42,675 nucleotides of DNA from Prosthecobacter vanneervenii (GCF_014203095.1 NZ_JACHIG010000020.1:1-42675); one strand, 5' to 3'. Shown: positions 30,834-40,143, numbered from the stretch's first letter. Notes: generated by a model from the sequence alone, not told the origin. A program made the numbers and translations.

Positions 30834-32990
30834 CTAGCCGTGCTTCTTGATGATCTGGATAAATTCCGGCAGGTACTCCTTCGCCTTCTTCTCGCCCACA
30901 CCACGGATTTTGAGACCAGCATCGATCGTCTTCGGCTTGAGGCGTGTCATGAATTCCAGCGTCTGATTGCTGAAGATGAGGTAGGGCGGCACGCCCTCGG
31001 CCTCAGCCACGGCCGTGCGGTGGCGCTTGAGCTTTTCAAACAGCGCATCGTCAAAGCCGAGCTCTCGCGCGGCCAGCTCCTCGTTCATCGCGGTCTTGCC
31101 CTTCGGCTTGCTGGACACAGGCGCATGCAGCGAGGGCCAGCGCATGCGTACGTTCAGCCCCTTCCTCATCACCTCCGCTCCGCGTGAGGTCAGTGTGACC
31201 TTCGGATACTCGCCTGTGCTGGTCTCAATGAGCCCGAGTTTTTCCAACTCGGCAAACAGCGGGTGCAGCGCCTGGGTGCCAATGTGCTTGAGCAGGCCGT
31301 AGGTCGTGAGCTGGTCATGCCCTGCGTCCACGATCTCCTTCGATTTGCTGCCCACGAGCATCTGAATGATACGCCCTTTGCCAAAGCGCCCCTCCCAGGT
31401 GCCATCGGTCAGCTTGGTGGACATGCGTGCGATTCCGCTCAGCGCCTGGCGCAGCATGGTGACCTCCTCGGCGGTGCCCTCTCGCGGAGGCTGCACGCCC
31501 TCGGCGCGGCACACGTCGCAGGTGCCGCAGGGCGTGCTCTCGGTCTCGCCAAAATAGCGCAGGATCTGCTCCTGACGGCAGGCCTTGTCATCGTAGCAGA
31601 GGTCGATCATCGCCTTCAGCTTGGATCGGTCGCGGCGGTCTTTCTCGCGCAGCGCATCCACGTCAAACTCCAGGTCCCGCGTGAGCATGTTTGGCTGCAG
31701 CAGCCGTGTGCCGCGGATGCGTTTGCCGGGAATGTCAAAGCGCTCGATGTAGCCGCTGCGCGCCAGATGAATGAGCGCCGATCCGATCGCCATGCTGTTC
31801 TTGGCCCCTGAACGCTCGGTGATTTCATCGATGGATGCCTGCACTTCGTGGCTGGCGTCTGCCGCATTCAGCAGGGTCTGGTACACGCTGCGGATGACGT
31901 CCACGCCGGGGTTGTTTCCATCAATGAAAAACTCCTGTGTGCGGGTGTCGGCAAAGTTGAAAAACAGATCGCACTGCGAGGGCTCGCCATCACGCCCCGC
32001 ACGACCTGCCTCCTGATAATAAGCCTCCACGCTGCCGGGCACGTCGAAGTGGGCCACAAAGCGCACGTCCGAGCGGTCGATGCCCATGCCGAAGGCATTC
32101 GTGGCCACGGCCACATCCGCCTTCTTGGTGATGAACTTCGTCTGCCGCGACTCGCGCTCTTTGTCGTCCAGCCCGCCGTGGTATTCGATGACCTTGAGCT
32201 TCCACGAGCGCAGCTCCTCGCCCACCTCCTCGACACGCTTGCGGGTGGAGCAATAAACGATGCCCGTCTTGAACTGCGCGATGAGCTTCTGCAGCCGCTC
32301 GTATTTGTCCGCGTTCGATTTGGTGTGGATGATGTTCAGGCTGAGATTTGGCCGCTCAAACCCGCGAATGGTCACAAAGGGATCGCGCAGCGCGAGCGTG
32401 TTCAGAATGTCGCTCCGCACCTCCGGCGTGGCCGTGGCGGTGAGGGCCACGACCTGCGGGCGGTCCAGCTGCGCCAGCGCCTCGCCCAGCCGCATGTAGT
32501 CGGGGCGGAAATCATGCCCCCACTGCGAAAGGCAGTGCGCCTCGTCCACGGCAAACAGCGCGATCTGCACCTGCCGCAGCGCATTCGTAAACGTACGGCT
32601 GCGGAAGCGCTCCGGCGCCACATAAACCAGCTTGTACTCTCCGTTTCGCAGCGCCTGGATGCGCTCCTGCTGCTCTCCCAGCGAGAGCGAGCTGTTGATC
32701 AGCGTGGCGGGAATGCCGCGCCGCTCCAGCGCATCCACCTGGTCCTTCATCAGCGCGATCAGCGGACTCACCACCACCGTGACGCCATCCATCACCATCG
32801 CAGGAAGCTGGTAGCACAGCGATTTGCCACCACCGGTAGGCATGATGATCATGGTGTCCCGGCCGCTCAGAATACTGGCCATCACCGTCTCCTGCCCGTC
32901 CAGAAACTCGCGGAAGCCAAAGTACTTCTGCAACGCCATCTTGGCGTCATGAATGGGTGTGGAGTCTGCAGTGGGAAGAAGGTCGGACAC
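30834..32990 (-). CDS. recQ: ATP-dependent DNA helicase RecQ
   Basis: About 718 residues from GTG 32990; ATG 32939 is the other candidate and would begin right at the helicase domain. Superfamily 2 motifs are complete: motif 0 FGFREFLDGQ, Walker A MPTGGGKSLCYQLPA, DEAHCLSQWGHDFRPDY, ALTATATPEV, VYCSTRKRVEEV, FGMGIDRSDVRFVAHFD, and QEAGRAGRDG. A zinc-binding part follows (CYDDKACRQEQILRYFGE..PCGTCDVCRAEG), then a winged helix, and a C-terminal HRDC domain (about 640-710, ending IRGVGEKKAKEY). It unwinds DNA 3' to 5' in recombination and fork repair. It is alone on its strand. Confidence 0.96.
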   Translation of the reverse strand: MSDLLPTADSTPIHDAKMALQKYFGFREFLDGQETVMASILSGRDTMIIMPTGGGKSLCYQLPAMVMDGVTVVVSPLIALMKDQVDALERRGIPATLINSSLSLGEQQERIQALRNGEYKLVYVAPERFRSRTFTNALRQVQIALFAVDEAHCLSQWGHDFRPDYMRLGEALAQLDRPQVVALTATATPEVRSDILNTLALRDPFVTIRGFERPNLSLNIIHTKSNADKYERLQKLIAQFKTGIVYCSTRKRVEEVGEELRSWKLKVIEYHGGLDDKERESRQTKFITKKADVAVATNAFGMGIDRSDVRFVAHFDVPGSVEAYYQEAGRAGRDGEPSQCDLFFNFADTRTQEFFIDGNNPGVDVIRSVYQTLLNAADASHEVQASIDEITERSGAKNSMAIGSALIHLARSGYIERFDIPGKRIRGTRLLQPNMLTRDLEFDVDALREKDRRDRSKLKAMIDLCYDDKACRQEQILRYFGETESTPCGTCDVCRAEGVQPPREGTAEEVTMLRQALSGIARMSTKLTDGTWEGRFGKGRIIQMLVGSKSKEIVDAGHDQLTTYGLLKHIGTQALHPLFAELEKLGLIETSTGEYPKVTLTSRGAEVMRKGLNVRMRWPSLHAPVSSKPKGKTAMNEELAARELGFDDALFEKLKRHRTAVAEAEGVPPYLIFSNQTLEFMTRLKPKTIDAGLKIRGVGEKKAKEYLPEFIQIIKKHG

Positions 32991-33256
32991 GGACCGCGCA
33001 TCTTGGATGCGATGAGGAATGGCCGCAAGAAGACGCAAAAATATCAAAGGCCATGCTTCCAAGCAGCGCGCTTCCGGCACGGCGCATCATGCCAGCTCGT
33101 AGGATGGGTGTGGCGACAGCCCGCCCGTCCATCAGCGCACGGCAAACACCACGGCGCACGAACGTCCTCGCAGCCGGGCGGTTTGGCGAAGAAGCGTGGA
33201 AGCATCGGCATGATCTGGACGCCAAACACACCCAGCCTACGGCCAAAGCGCCCCCT
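32991..33256. other. Intergenic region carrying a MITE-like element
   Basis: No gene was recognised between recQ and the isomerase. Open frames through it on both strands are short and low-complexity. The right part is occupied by a short element with inverted ends, listed separately; the left part (32991-33097) shows nothing further. Confidence 0.5.
33098..33241. repeat. Short element with terminal inverted repeats (MITE/REP-like)
   Basis: CGTAGGATGGGTGTGG at 33098-33113 pairs with ACACACCCAGCCTACG at 33226-33241 (14 of 16 positions complementary), enclosing 112 bases of GC-rich sequence. The total length is 144 bases. It lies between genes and has no coding frame of its own. The shape fits a small non-autonomous transposable element or a repetitive palindrome; only one copy is visible here. 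Confidence 0.5.
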
Positions 33257-34342
33257 TCAATGCTCGTCCTTCTTCTTCGCATCCTTCGCTTTCAGCGACG
33301 GTGTGAAGCCATACTTCTCCCCCGCCTGCCTCAGGCATTTGACGATGTTGGTCTCTTCAAACTCCAACGCCTCCTCCAGACGAAGCCCGGTGGTCTTGGG
33401 CAGCTTGGCGGCTTTGCGCTCGCGCACCATCGTCAGCGTGCGCGCCAGTTCGGTGCCGGGTTTTTCTGGAAAGGTGGCCCAGTAAGCGGGCTTGAGACAG
33501 GGGATGTCCAGCGGATCGCGCGTGATCATCTCCAGCAAGTAGTTCACCTGCGGATTGTACTTCTCAAACAGCGCAAACATGCGCGGAAGATCCAGGATGC
33601 CCTCTCCCAGCGGCACCTCGGAAAGAAGGAATCCGGTGGGTGTCTCCTGCACAGCCATGTCCTTGATGTGCGTGGTCACAGCAAAGGGAGCCAGCGTTTC
33701 CACCACCGTCATCGGATCTTCCAGCAGCGCGATGCTGTTTCCGGTATCGACACAGGCACCCATGTGCGGGCTGCTCAGGCGACCCAGCATTTCCGCCAGT
33801 TCGGCGGCGTGGAAGTCCTTGTGATTCTCGATGCCGATCTTCACTTTCTGCCGCCGTGCCACCGGCTCGGCCAGCTGCATGGACTTGAACGCGCCTTCCT
33901 TCCAGTGCTTGAATTCCTCAAGCGAGGAAAACAGCTCGTAGCGCCGCCCACCCGTGGCGGAGCGAAAGATCACCGCCCCGGCCTCCTTGGCAATGCGCAC
34001 CTCCTGCTCAAACCTCGCCACATCGTTCTCATTCTTCGGCAGGGTGATGCTGCCCTCGAGCTTGATGCTGTAGGACTCGCAGGTGGCGCGCACCTGCCCG
34101 GCAAATTCCGCCGTCCAACCGCCCACCATCGTCTGCAGCGAACCGACGCCTAGATCACGCACATGATCCAGCACATCCAGCGCGTGCTCAAAGGGCGGGT
34201 ATTTGATGTTCGAGTACTTCCCCTGCCAGCGCTTCCAGTACGAGTGGATCACAATGCCCATCCTCTTCCCCTGCAAAGCAGCCGATGAAGGCAGGGCGGC
34301 CGCAAAAGCGGCGGCGGAGGTGAGGAAGGTGCGGCGGGTCAT
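33257..34342 (-). CDS. Tat-exported sugar phosphate isomerase/epimerase-like TIM barrel
   Basis: 361 residues. The N-terminus MTRRTFLTSAAAFAAALPSSA is a twin-arginine signal (RRTFL). The remainder is a xylose-isomerase-like (AP endonuclease 2) TIM barrel: MGIVIHSYWKRW, ALDVLDHVRDLGVGSLQTM, KVKIGIENHKDFHAAELAEML, GACVDTGNSIALLEDP, TTHIKDM, LEMITRDPLD. Glu and His/Asp positions for a divalent metal (IENHKDF, VDTGN, HIKD, LEMI) are present. Such proteins are greatly expanded in planctomycetes and verrucomicrobia and mostly have no known substrate. It acts in the periplasm. The last 15 residues are Lys/Asp-rich (KAKDAKKKDEH). Confidence 0.9.
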   Translation of the reverse strand: MTRRTFLTSAAAFAAALPSSAALQGKRMGIVIHSYWKRWQGKYSNIKYPPFEHALDVLDHVRDLGVGSLQTMVGGWTAEFAGQVRATCESYSIKLEGSITLPKNENDVARFEQEVRIAKEAGAVIFRSATGGRRYELFSSLEEFKHWKEGAFKSMQLAEPVARRQKVKIGIENHKDFHAAELAEMLGRLSSPHMGACVDTGNSIALLEDPMTVVETLAPFAVTTHIKDMAVQETPTGFLLSEVPLGEGILDLPRMFALFEKYNPQVNYLLEMITRDPLDIPCLKPAYWATFPEKPGTELARTLTMVRERKAAKLPKTTGLRLEEALEFEETNIVKCLRQAGEKYGFTPSLKAKDAKKKDEH

Positions 34343-34494
34343 TGGGTTTCAGGGAACGAAGATGAGCAGGCAAAGATTTCCAGATGCCTTCGCTAGCATT
34401 TTGTTGGCCGCACGAATTGATAGGTTTGTTTTACTTGAACCCACCAACCATTTTGGCGCACCTCGCTGGGAATGCAGATACAAAAATTGGTGCC

Positions 34495-34896
34495 TCACTG
34501 CAGACTGCGATATTGATTGTTCCACCACTTAACCAAATCGATATGCTGATCCAGCGTAACCCATGTCATGTTTTCACCGGGCTTGGGGTCACCACCGAAG
34601 ATGATAGGCTGAATGTACCATTTGATCTTATCGGCGACCTGAGTGTCTGCACGAAGCCCGGCTGAATCAATCTCCAAGGAACACGGACAAAGCTCTTTGG
34701 CAGCCAACGGAATGGTAGGTACTGTGTATAGATTGTTGTCGGCATCGCATAGGATGAAATCGTCCCAGCTTTTGATGCCAACAAGAATGTAGCCGGGCAG
34801 GAAGCTGTTCACAGCATAACGCTCTGTCATGAGAGACGCCTCCGCCTGATCTTCAAAAAGAATGAAATAGTCCTTTTGGCACCATCCTTGGATCAT
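34495..34896 (-). CDS. SUKH-like protein, possibly N-terminally truncated
   Basis: 133 residues, low GC and codon use unlike its neighbours. The stretch YAVNSFLPGYILVGIKSWDDFILCDADNNLYTVPTIPL resembles the core of SUKH (SMI1/KNR4) proteins, many of which are immunity proteins against contact-dependent toxins. The usual N-terminal half of that fold (an LP.DY..FL..NGG region) is missing; an in-frame stop lies just upstream of ATG 34896, next to the end of the neighbouring gene. So it is a diverged, short or cut member. No toxin gene is beside it. The assignment is tentative. Confidence 0.5.
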   Translation of the reverse strand: MIQGWCQKDYFILFEDQAEASLMTERYAVNSFLPGYILVGIKSWDDFILCDADNNLYTVPTIPLAAKELCPCSLEIDSAGLRADTQVADKIKWYIQPIIFGGDPKPGENMTWVTLDQHIDLVKWWNNQYRSLQ

Positions 34897-34911
34897 GGCT
34901 TTGAAATATCT

Positions 34912-35886
34912 TCACCTCACCACCCCGCCCACCCACTCCGGCTGCCGCTTGGCCAGGCATTCGGAGAGCCAGCGCACCAGATCGGCCACCGATTCATGCT
35001 TCTTCCGCAGGGCGTTGAGCGCGGACCAGTCGATGGTATGACGTGGCGTTGGCAGCGTGATCTTCTGGATGTGCAGCAAATTGTGCACAGCCTCAAACTC
35101 CGCCGCGCTCATAGCGCGCAGGTCCTTGGCGGATGGCAGTTCGTCCAGCACGTTGAGCGGCACTCCCAGGGTGCTGATGCCCACGCCAAACTGATGACCG
35201 AGACTGCGCAGGGCATCCACCAGCGCCTCGTCGTTCAGGCCTTCGGCGATGACGAGCTCGCTCTGCAGCGTCCAGCGGGTGGCGCTGAGCGCCTGGAAAA
35301 AGTCGGCGCTGAAGGTGTCCAGCGCCACGCTGAGCTTGAGCTGCACGCCGGCCAGACTGACTTCAGGCCCGCCGAGATGGCGACGCAGATCGAGCATGGC
35401 GGGGTCAAAACGCGGTGCATCGTCGCTGCCGGTGTCGAGATCCCAGTCCGCCACGACGAGGTCGGGGATGTCCCACTCTCCCTCCATGCTGGGGGCTCCG
35501 CTGCTGTTGCGGTTCAGCAGAAAAGGGTAGCGCGAGCGCTGCAGGCAGAGCCGCTCATAGATGGCCACCATGCGCAGGTAGCGCGACCAGCACTGGTCAC
35601 TCTCTCCCAGCTCGCTGTCAAAGAGGCCCTGGCGTGTGGTGCCGTTGGTCCCGGCAAAGGTCTTCTTCTGCCGCTGGTAGTAGCCCTGCCCCTGATCCAC
35701 CTTGGCGATGGGGGACGTCGGGTCGTAGCTGAGGATGGAAAAATGGTAGCGCAGCGTGGCGTCGCTGTAGCCATCGCCGAGGCGCAGGCGCACGAGACGG
35801 ATGAGTTCGGTGCCCTTGATCGAATCCGCAGGATCTTGCGGTAAGATTTCGGGCAGCAGTAGTCGCAGTTGTTCGCGTAGGTTCAT
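34912..35886 (-). CDS. HrgA/COG2958-like protein with N-terminal winged helix
   Basis: 324 residues. The N-terminal ~75 residues look like a HARE/winged-helix module (ELIRLVRLRLGDGYSDATLRYHFSILS). The middle (about 140-260) reads WDIPDLVVADWDL, then GVQLKLSVALDTFSADFFQALSATRWTLQSELVIAE, then FGVGISTLGV, a layout like COG2958/HrgA proteins, which are thought to be restriction-endonuclease-like. Where that fold usually has an E-x-K pair, this protein shows QLK, so the nuclease site may be changed. It lies 15 bases from the SUKH-like gene on the same strand. Function unknown. Confidence 0.55.
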   Translation of the reverse strand: MNLREQLRLLLPEILPQDPADSIKGTELIRLVRLRLGDGYSDATLRYHFSILSYDPTSPIAKVDQGQGYYQRQKKTFAGTNGTTRQGLFDSELGESDQCWSRYLRMVAIYERLCLQRSRYPFLLNRNSSGAPSMEGEWDIPDLVVADWDLDTGSDDAPRFDPAMLDLRRHLGGPEVSLAGVQLKLSVALDTFSADFFQALSATRWTLQSELVIAEGLNDEALVDALRSLGHQFGVGISTLGVPLNVLDELPSAKDLRAMSAAEFEAVHNLLHIQKITLPTPRHTIDWSALNALRKKHESVADLVRWLSECLAKRQPEWVGGVVR

Positions 35887-35946
35887 CCTTGGTGCTGTGG
35901 TACAGCATGGCCGCGAAGCAGTTGTTTCGTCAACAAGAGAAACGCA

Positions 35947-36663
35947 TCAGCCGCGCCGCTCCTCCCGAATGACATAGCGGGTGCGCCGGCTGTTCAGCCA
36001 GCGCACGCCAAACATGTCCATCGTGGCGCGGAGCGCGCGGTTGCCAAAGCCGTACTTGCTCACGCCGTGGATGCGCGGGCGGTGGTTCACCGGCATTTCG
36101 GTCACGCGCCAGCCCATGTTGCGGATGAGGGCGGGAATGAAGCGGTGCATGCCATTAAAGAGCAGCAGGGCCTCGCGGCAGTCACGGCGCATGACCTTCA
36201 GCGTGCAGCCGGTGTCGCGCACATGGTCCCCCACAAAGCGGGAGCGGACAAAATTGGCGATGCGGCTCTGCAGCCGCTTGAAGGCGGTGTCCTTGCGCTT
36301 GGCGCGGTAGCCGCAGACAAGGTCGTAACCGGGGGCCTCGTCCAGCTTGGCGATCATGGCCGGGATGTCGGCGGGGTCATTTTGCAGGTCGCCGTCCAGC
36401 GTCACGATAACATCTCCCAGCGCGGAGTGGATGCCGGCGTGCATGGCCGCGCTCTGGCCGCTGTTCTTTTCAAAGACCATCACCCGCACGCGCGGGCCGG
36501 GCTGCACACGCGCCAGGGTCTGATCTTTGGAGCCGTCGTCCACCAGCACCAGCTCGTAGTCCAGGCCGCGCAGCGCGGTGTCGATCTGCTGCTGCATCTC
36601 CACGACATTGTCCTCCTCATTATAAAGAGGCACGACGACGGAAACGGCGGGAGACGAGGGCAT
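35947..36663 (-). CDS. GT2-family polyprenyl-phosphate sugar transferase (DPM1-like)
   Basis: 238 residues, the short soluble form of the dolichol-phosphate mannosyltransferase-like GT2 family. Motifs: VSVVVPLYNEEDNV, YELVLVDDGSKDQT, FEKNSGQSAAMHAGI, VIVTLDGDLQNDP (DxD-like), and CGYRAKRKDT with RDTGCTLKVMRR. It transfers a sugar from a nucleotide sugar to undecaprenyl phosphate on the cytoplasmic side. The neighbouring gene, 21 bases upstream on the same strand, is a GT-C membrane enzyme that would use such a lipid-linked sugar, so together they form a two-step pathway for decorating a cell-surface molecule. Confidence 0.9.
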   Translation of the reverse strand: MPSSPAVSVVVPLYNEEDNVVEMQQQIDTALRGLDYELVLVDDGSKDQTLARVQPGPRVRVMVFEKNSGQSAAMHAGIHSALGDVIVTLDGDLQNDPADIPAMIAKLDEAPGYDLVCGYRAKRKDTAFKRLQSRIANFVRSRFVGDHVRDTGCTLKVMRRDCREALLLFNGMHRFIPALIRNMGWRVTEMPVNHRPRIHGVSKYGFGNRALRATMDMFGVRWLNSRRTRYVIREERRG

Positions 36664-36684
36664 GGCGAAGGGTGAAAAAGGGCA

Positions 36685-38166
36685 TCAAGAGTCGGGCGTA
36701 CGCCCCCCGTGGCAAGCGAAGATTTTGAGCCAGCGGACCTCATTCCCCGCATGCATGACCCGCGCCACTGTGAGCAGCTCGGTGCTTTGGAAGCGCCGCC
36801 GCACCCAGATGGGCGGCCTGCTGGCATCCCTGTCTTCCGCGACAAACAGCGCACTGCGCCCCGCAAAAGCACCCCAATCTGCCTCAGAAGACTGCACTGG
36901 CTCAGCACGCCCCAGGTAAAAATCCAGCTCTGCCGCGAGCACCTGGTCATCCGCCACCACAAAATATCCGCCTCCCGACTGCTCAAGCACCGAGGCGACG
37001 ACTCGTGCACTCTCCCGCCAGCCGTGCATGACCCGGGCCGGATCGGCCAGGATGGCACGCGTATAGTCTGTGGCAGCACCTGTGCCGGATGAAAAAGGCC
37101 ACCGCAGCCCCAGCGTGCGCGGCAGGTCCGTCTGCAGGAGGAAAGCGCTCTGCAGCGCGGCCAGCACGAGTGCCACCGTGCGCAGGCTGATCTTTTGCTC
37201 GATCACCGCTGCGCGCGCCACAGTGCCGCGATGCGCCAGCAGCACCGCGCCAAAGAGCATCCACACCGCACCGCTGGTCCCAGGCCAGCTCTCGTGCGGC
37301 CCATAGAAAAAGTCTATACCTGCCAGCGGCAGCAGCAGGGCCAGGGGCAGCCCGCGAGCGGTCTGCAGCATGCCGCCCGCCAGCCCCGCACGCACGCTCA
37401 GTACCAGAAAGATGAGCAGCATGGGCGAGGCCAGCACAATCCAGCGCATGAGACTGGGCACCATCCGCCACTCCGGCAGCCAGCGCCATGCCATGAAGGC
37501 AGGCCCACCGCTCGCAGCCTGCGAGATCAGCCAGAGCACCAGCACCGCCGCCCAACCGCCCGCGATCCAGCGAAATCCCGTTGCGCGCAGTTGGTGCCGT
37601 GCCTGCATCGGAAACGCCAGCGCAAGAGCCACCGCCACCATGACCGCCAGAGCAGGCGGCTGCGCCAGCGCCACCCCCACCACACATGCCGCAGCCGCTT
37701 TCCAGTGCCGCTGCCGGGGATCCTCCTCCCGCAACGCCCGGCGCATCAGCAGCACCGCCTCAGGCAGAAGCACACACACCAGCAGCGCCGGAGTCAGCGT
37801 GACGGCAGCGAGATTGAAGACCGGCAGCACATTCAAAATCACCACCACCCAGCCCGCGATGTGCTCATCATGCAGCTCCCGCGCCAGCCGCCACACCAGC
37901 AGAGACGCCGCCAGCGCCAGCAGCGGTGCAAAAAGCCGCACCCCAGCCTCGCTGGCTCCGCCGCAGAGCATCCCCAGCCTGGCCAGCAGGGGAACCAGCG
38001 GCCCATGGCCAAAAAAACCACTCCACGGCCCGTGTTTCGCCTGAAAAACCGCCAGCGCCTCGTCCGGCGCGAGTTCCAGCGTCGGCAGCAGGGCCCAGCG
38101 CCAGAGCGTGAGCAGGCCCAGGGCGGCTAAGAGAAAGCGCTGGCGCGGCATGATGGTTGGGCGCAT
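36685..38166 (-). CDS. GT-C-family membrane glycosyltransferase (ArnT/PMT-like)
   Basis: 493 residues with about ten membrane helices. Near the N-terminus, LELAPDEALAVFQAKHGPW contains the DE pair expected in the first periplasmic loop of the ArnT/PMT fold, followed by HGPLVPLLARLGMLCG. The C-terminal 150 residues are soluble and periplasmic. ATG 38166 is used; ATG 38151, five codons later, is equally possible. It should take a sugar from undecaprenyl phosphate and attach it to a glycolipid or protein in the periplasm. It precedes and is co-oriented with the DPM1-like gene that makes the donor. Confidence 0.85.
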   Translation of the reverse strand: MRPTIMPRQRFLLAALGLLTLWRWALLPTLELAPDEALAVFQAKHGPWSGFFGHGPLVPLLARLGMLCGGASEAGVRLFAPLLALAASLLVWRLARELHDEHIAGWVVVILNVLPVFNLAAVTLTPALLVCVLLPEAVLLMRRALREEDPRQRHWKAAAACVVGVALAQPPALAVMVAVALALAFPMQARHQLRATGFRWIAGGWAAVLVLWLISQAASGGPAFMAWRWLPEWRMVPSLMRWIVLASPMLLIFLVLSVRAGLAGGMLQTARGLPLALLLPLAGIDFFYGPHESWPGTSGAVWMLFGAVLLAHRGTVARAAVIEQKISLRTVALVLAALQSAFLLQTDLPRTLGLRWPFSSGTGAATDYTRAILADPARVMHGWRESARVVASVLEQSGGGYFVVADDQVLAAELDFYLGRAEPVQSSEADWGAFAGRSALFVAEDRDASRPPIWVRRRFQSTELLTVARVMHAGNEVRWLKIFACHGGRTPDS

Positions 38167-38224
38167 TGAATAGAGGACGCCACGCGCATGTCAAAGTGTC
38201 GTCACCCCCAACCTGTCCACTCTC

Positions 38225-38923
38225 ATGAAACTCTTTTACCTGCTCCCGCTGCTGCTTCTGGCCCCGGCCCTGCGTGCCGAGGACGCCCAGCCAAAGACTG
38301 CCGAGGAAATCATCCGCATCGTGCAGAACAGCTACGCCCTGCAAAACTACAAGATGAACGGCCAGCTGCGCGACGACTCCACCGGCCGCGTGGAGCCGCT
38401 AACGCTCACGATGCAGGAGCGCGTCATGCGCTTCCTCTTCAAAAACCCGCCGCCTGAAATCGTGCACCTGGACATGAACACCTCTCCCGCCACCCTCTAT
38501 CAGGTGCGCCAGGGCGGCTCCTCCGTGGTGCCCACCAGCCAGCATGGCAACAAAGTGCGCGGCATGGAGTTCAACTACGAGGACCTCTCCCTCGCCTTCC
38601 TCTACTGGCCGAGGCCCCAGCTCATGAATGAGGACCGTGTCAGCGGCCAGAAATGCTGGGTCGTGCGTGTCACCAATCCGGATCGTGGAGGTCCCTACTA
38701 CGCGGTCGATCTCTGGGTGCACCAGGGCAGCGGCGGTGCTGCCAAAATGCAGGCCTTTGACTGGGATAGCAAAATCGTGAAACGCTACCAGGTCACCAAG
38801 GTGCAGAAAGTGGAGGGGGCTACCACCCTCAAGGAGCTGCGCATCGAGTCCGTCAATCCTGCCAATGGCGATGTCATCGGCCGCACATACATGACACTGG
38901 AAGACCCGGTGAAGAACAACTGA
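38225..38923 (+). CDS. LolA-like outer-membrane lipoprotein-sorting protein
   Basis: 232 residues with a signal peptide ending at ALRAED (about residue 19). The sequence fits the pfam LolA-like family: EEIIRIVQNSYALQNYKMNGQLR, LTMQERVMRFLFKNPPPEIVHLDM, NYEDLSLAFLYWPRPQLMNEDRVSGQKCWVVRV and VDLWVHQGSGGAAKMQAFDWDSKIVKRYQVTKV. Proteins of this fold have a half-barrel that binds acyl chains or hydrophobic ligands in the periplasm. Whether this one carries lipoproteins is not known. It starts 58 bases from the divergent glycosyltransferase and is followed 8 bases later by the methyltransferase gene. Confidence 0.85.
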   Translation: MKLFYLLPLLLLAPALRAEDAQPKTAEEIIRIVQNSYALQNYKMNGQLRDDSTGRVEPLTLTMQERVMRFLFKNPPPEIVHLDMNTSPATLYQVRQGGSSVVPTSQHGNKVRGMEFNYEDLSLAFLYWPRPQLMNEDRVSGQKCWVVRVTNPDRGGPYYAVDLWVHQGSGGAAKMQAFDWDSKIVKRYQVTKVQKVEGATTLKELRIESVNPANGDVIGRTYMTLEDPVKNN

Positions 38924-38931
38924 CGCGACGC

Positions 38932-40143
38932 ATGCAACCGCCGCGCAAATTCAATCCCCACCCCTTCGCCTACCACCAGGAGCTGGACGTCCGCATCGAG
39001 AGCCTCACCAACGAGGGCGCCGGAGTCGCCCGCGTGGACGGCTGGGTCGTCTTCGTGCCTTTCACCCTCGTGGGCGAGCTGGTGAAATGCCGTGTCTTCC
39101 GCAATCACAAAAATTACAGCGAGGCCGACTTCGTCTCCGTCATCGAGCCCTCGCCGCAGCGTGTCGCACCGCAGTGCGCCCTCTTCGGCCAGTGCGGCGG
39201 CTGCCAGTACCAGCACCTCTCCTATGAGGAGCAGCTGCTCTCCAAGCAGCGCCAGGTGGCCGATCTGCTCCGGCACATGGCCAAGATCGAGCATCCCGTC
39301 TGCCCGGTCATCCCCTCGCCGGTGCAATACGGCTACCGCTCCAAGATCACGCCGCATTTCCATCGGCCCAAGGAGGGCGGCATCGGCGCCATCGGCTTCC
39401 TGCGTGCACGCACGCGCAATGCGATGGTGGATGTGGAGCACTGCCCCATCGCCATGCCGCAGCTGAATGACCAGCTGGCCGCCGTGCGTGCCCGCGCCCG
39501 CGCCAACTCCGCCGAGTTTAAAAACGGCGCCACCCTCCTCATGCGCGCCGCCAGCAATGGCGTCCTCACCCGCCCCGATGAAATCGCCGTCGAAGACGTG
39601 GACGGCGTACGTTTCGAATTCCAGGCTGGCGACTTCTTCCAGAACAATCCCTTCATCCTGCCCAAGTTCGTCCGCCATGCCATCGACGAGGCCAAGGCCA
39701 CCGGTGCCAAGCATCTCGTGGATGCCTACTGCGGCAGCGGCCTTTTCGCCATCAGCGCCGCCCGCGACTTTGAGCAGGTCATCGGCGTGGAGATCTCTGA
39801 AACCGCTGTCAAAAAAGCCGCTCACAACGCCGAGATCAACGGCCTGACCAACTGCCGCTTCATGGCCGCCGATGCCCAGCATGTTTTCAAAGATGTGCCG
39901 CATGCCGGAGCCGACACCGTGGTCATCATTGATCCGCCGCGCGCTGGCAGCAGCCCTGAGTTTTTGCAGCAGCTCTTCGCCTTCGGTCCCAAGGGCGTCG
40001 TTTACATCTCCTGCAATCCCGCCACGCAGATGCGCGATCTCGTTCTTTTCACCGAAGCAGGCTTCAAGCTCGGTACCGTGCAGCCCTTTGACCTCTTCCC
40101 GCAGACCAAGCATCTCGAGTGCGTCATGACTCTGAGCCGATGA
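38932..40143 (+). CDS. RlmD/TrmA-family RNA 5-methyluridine methyltransferase
   Basis: 403 residues. A TRAM domain (about 15-70) is followed by an iron-sulfur cysteine set, Cys82, Cys88, Cys91 and Cys171 (CALFGQCGGCQYQ ... HCPIA), and a SAM methyltransferase domain with VDAYCGSGLFAISAA, VIIDPPRAGS and the catalytic YISCNPAT. This is the RumA/RlmD/RlmC group that methylates uridine in 23S rRNA (or tRNA in TrmA). The exact target position cannot be told from the sequence. Its stop overlaps the start of the next gene (ATGA at 40140-40143), so the two are translationally coupled. Confidence 0.93.
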   Translation: MQPPRKFNPHPFAYHQELDVRIESLTNEGAGVARVDGWVVFVPFTLVGELVKCRVFRNHKNYSEADFVSVIEPSPQRVAPQCALFGQCGGCQYQHLSYEEQLLSKQRQVADLLRHMAKIEHPVCPVIPSPVQYGYRSKITPHFHRPKEGGIGAIGFLRARTRNAMVDVEHCPIAMPQLNDQLAAVRARARANSAEFKNGATLLMRAASNGVLTRPDEIAVEDVDGVRFEFQAGDFFQNNPFILPKFVRHAIDEAKATGAKHLVDAYCGSGLFAISAARDFEQVIGVEISETAVKKAAHNAEINGLTNCRFMAADAQHVFKDVPHAGADTVVIIDPPRAGSSPEFLQQLFAFGPKGVVYISCNPATQMRDLVLFTEAGFKLGTVQPFDLFPQTKHLECVMTLSR

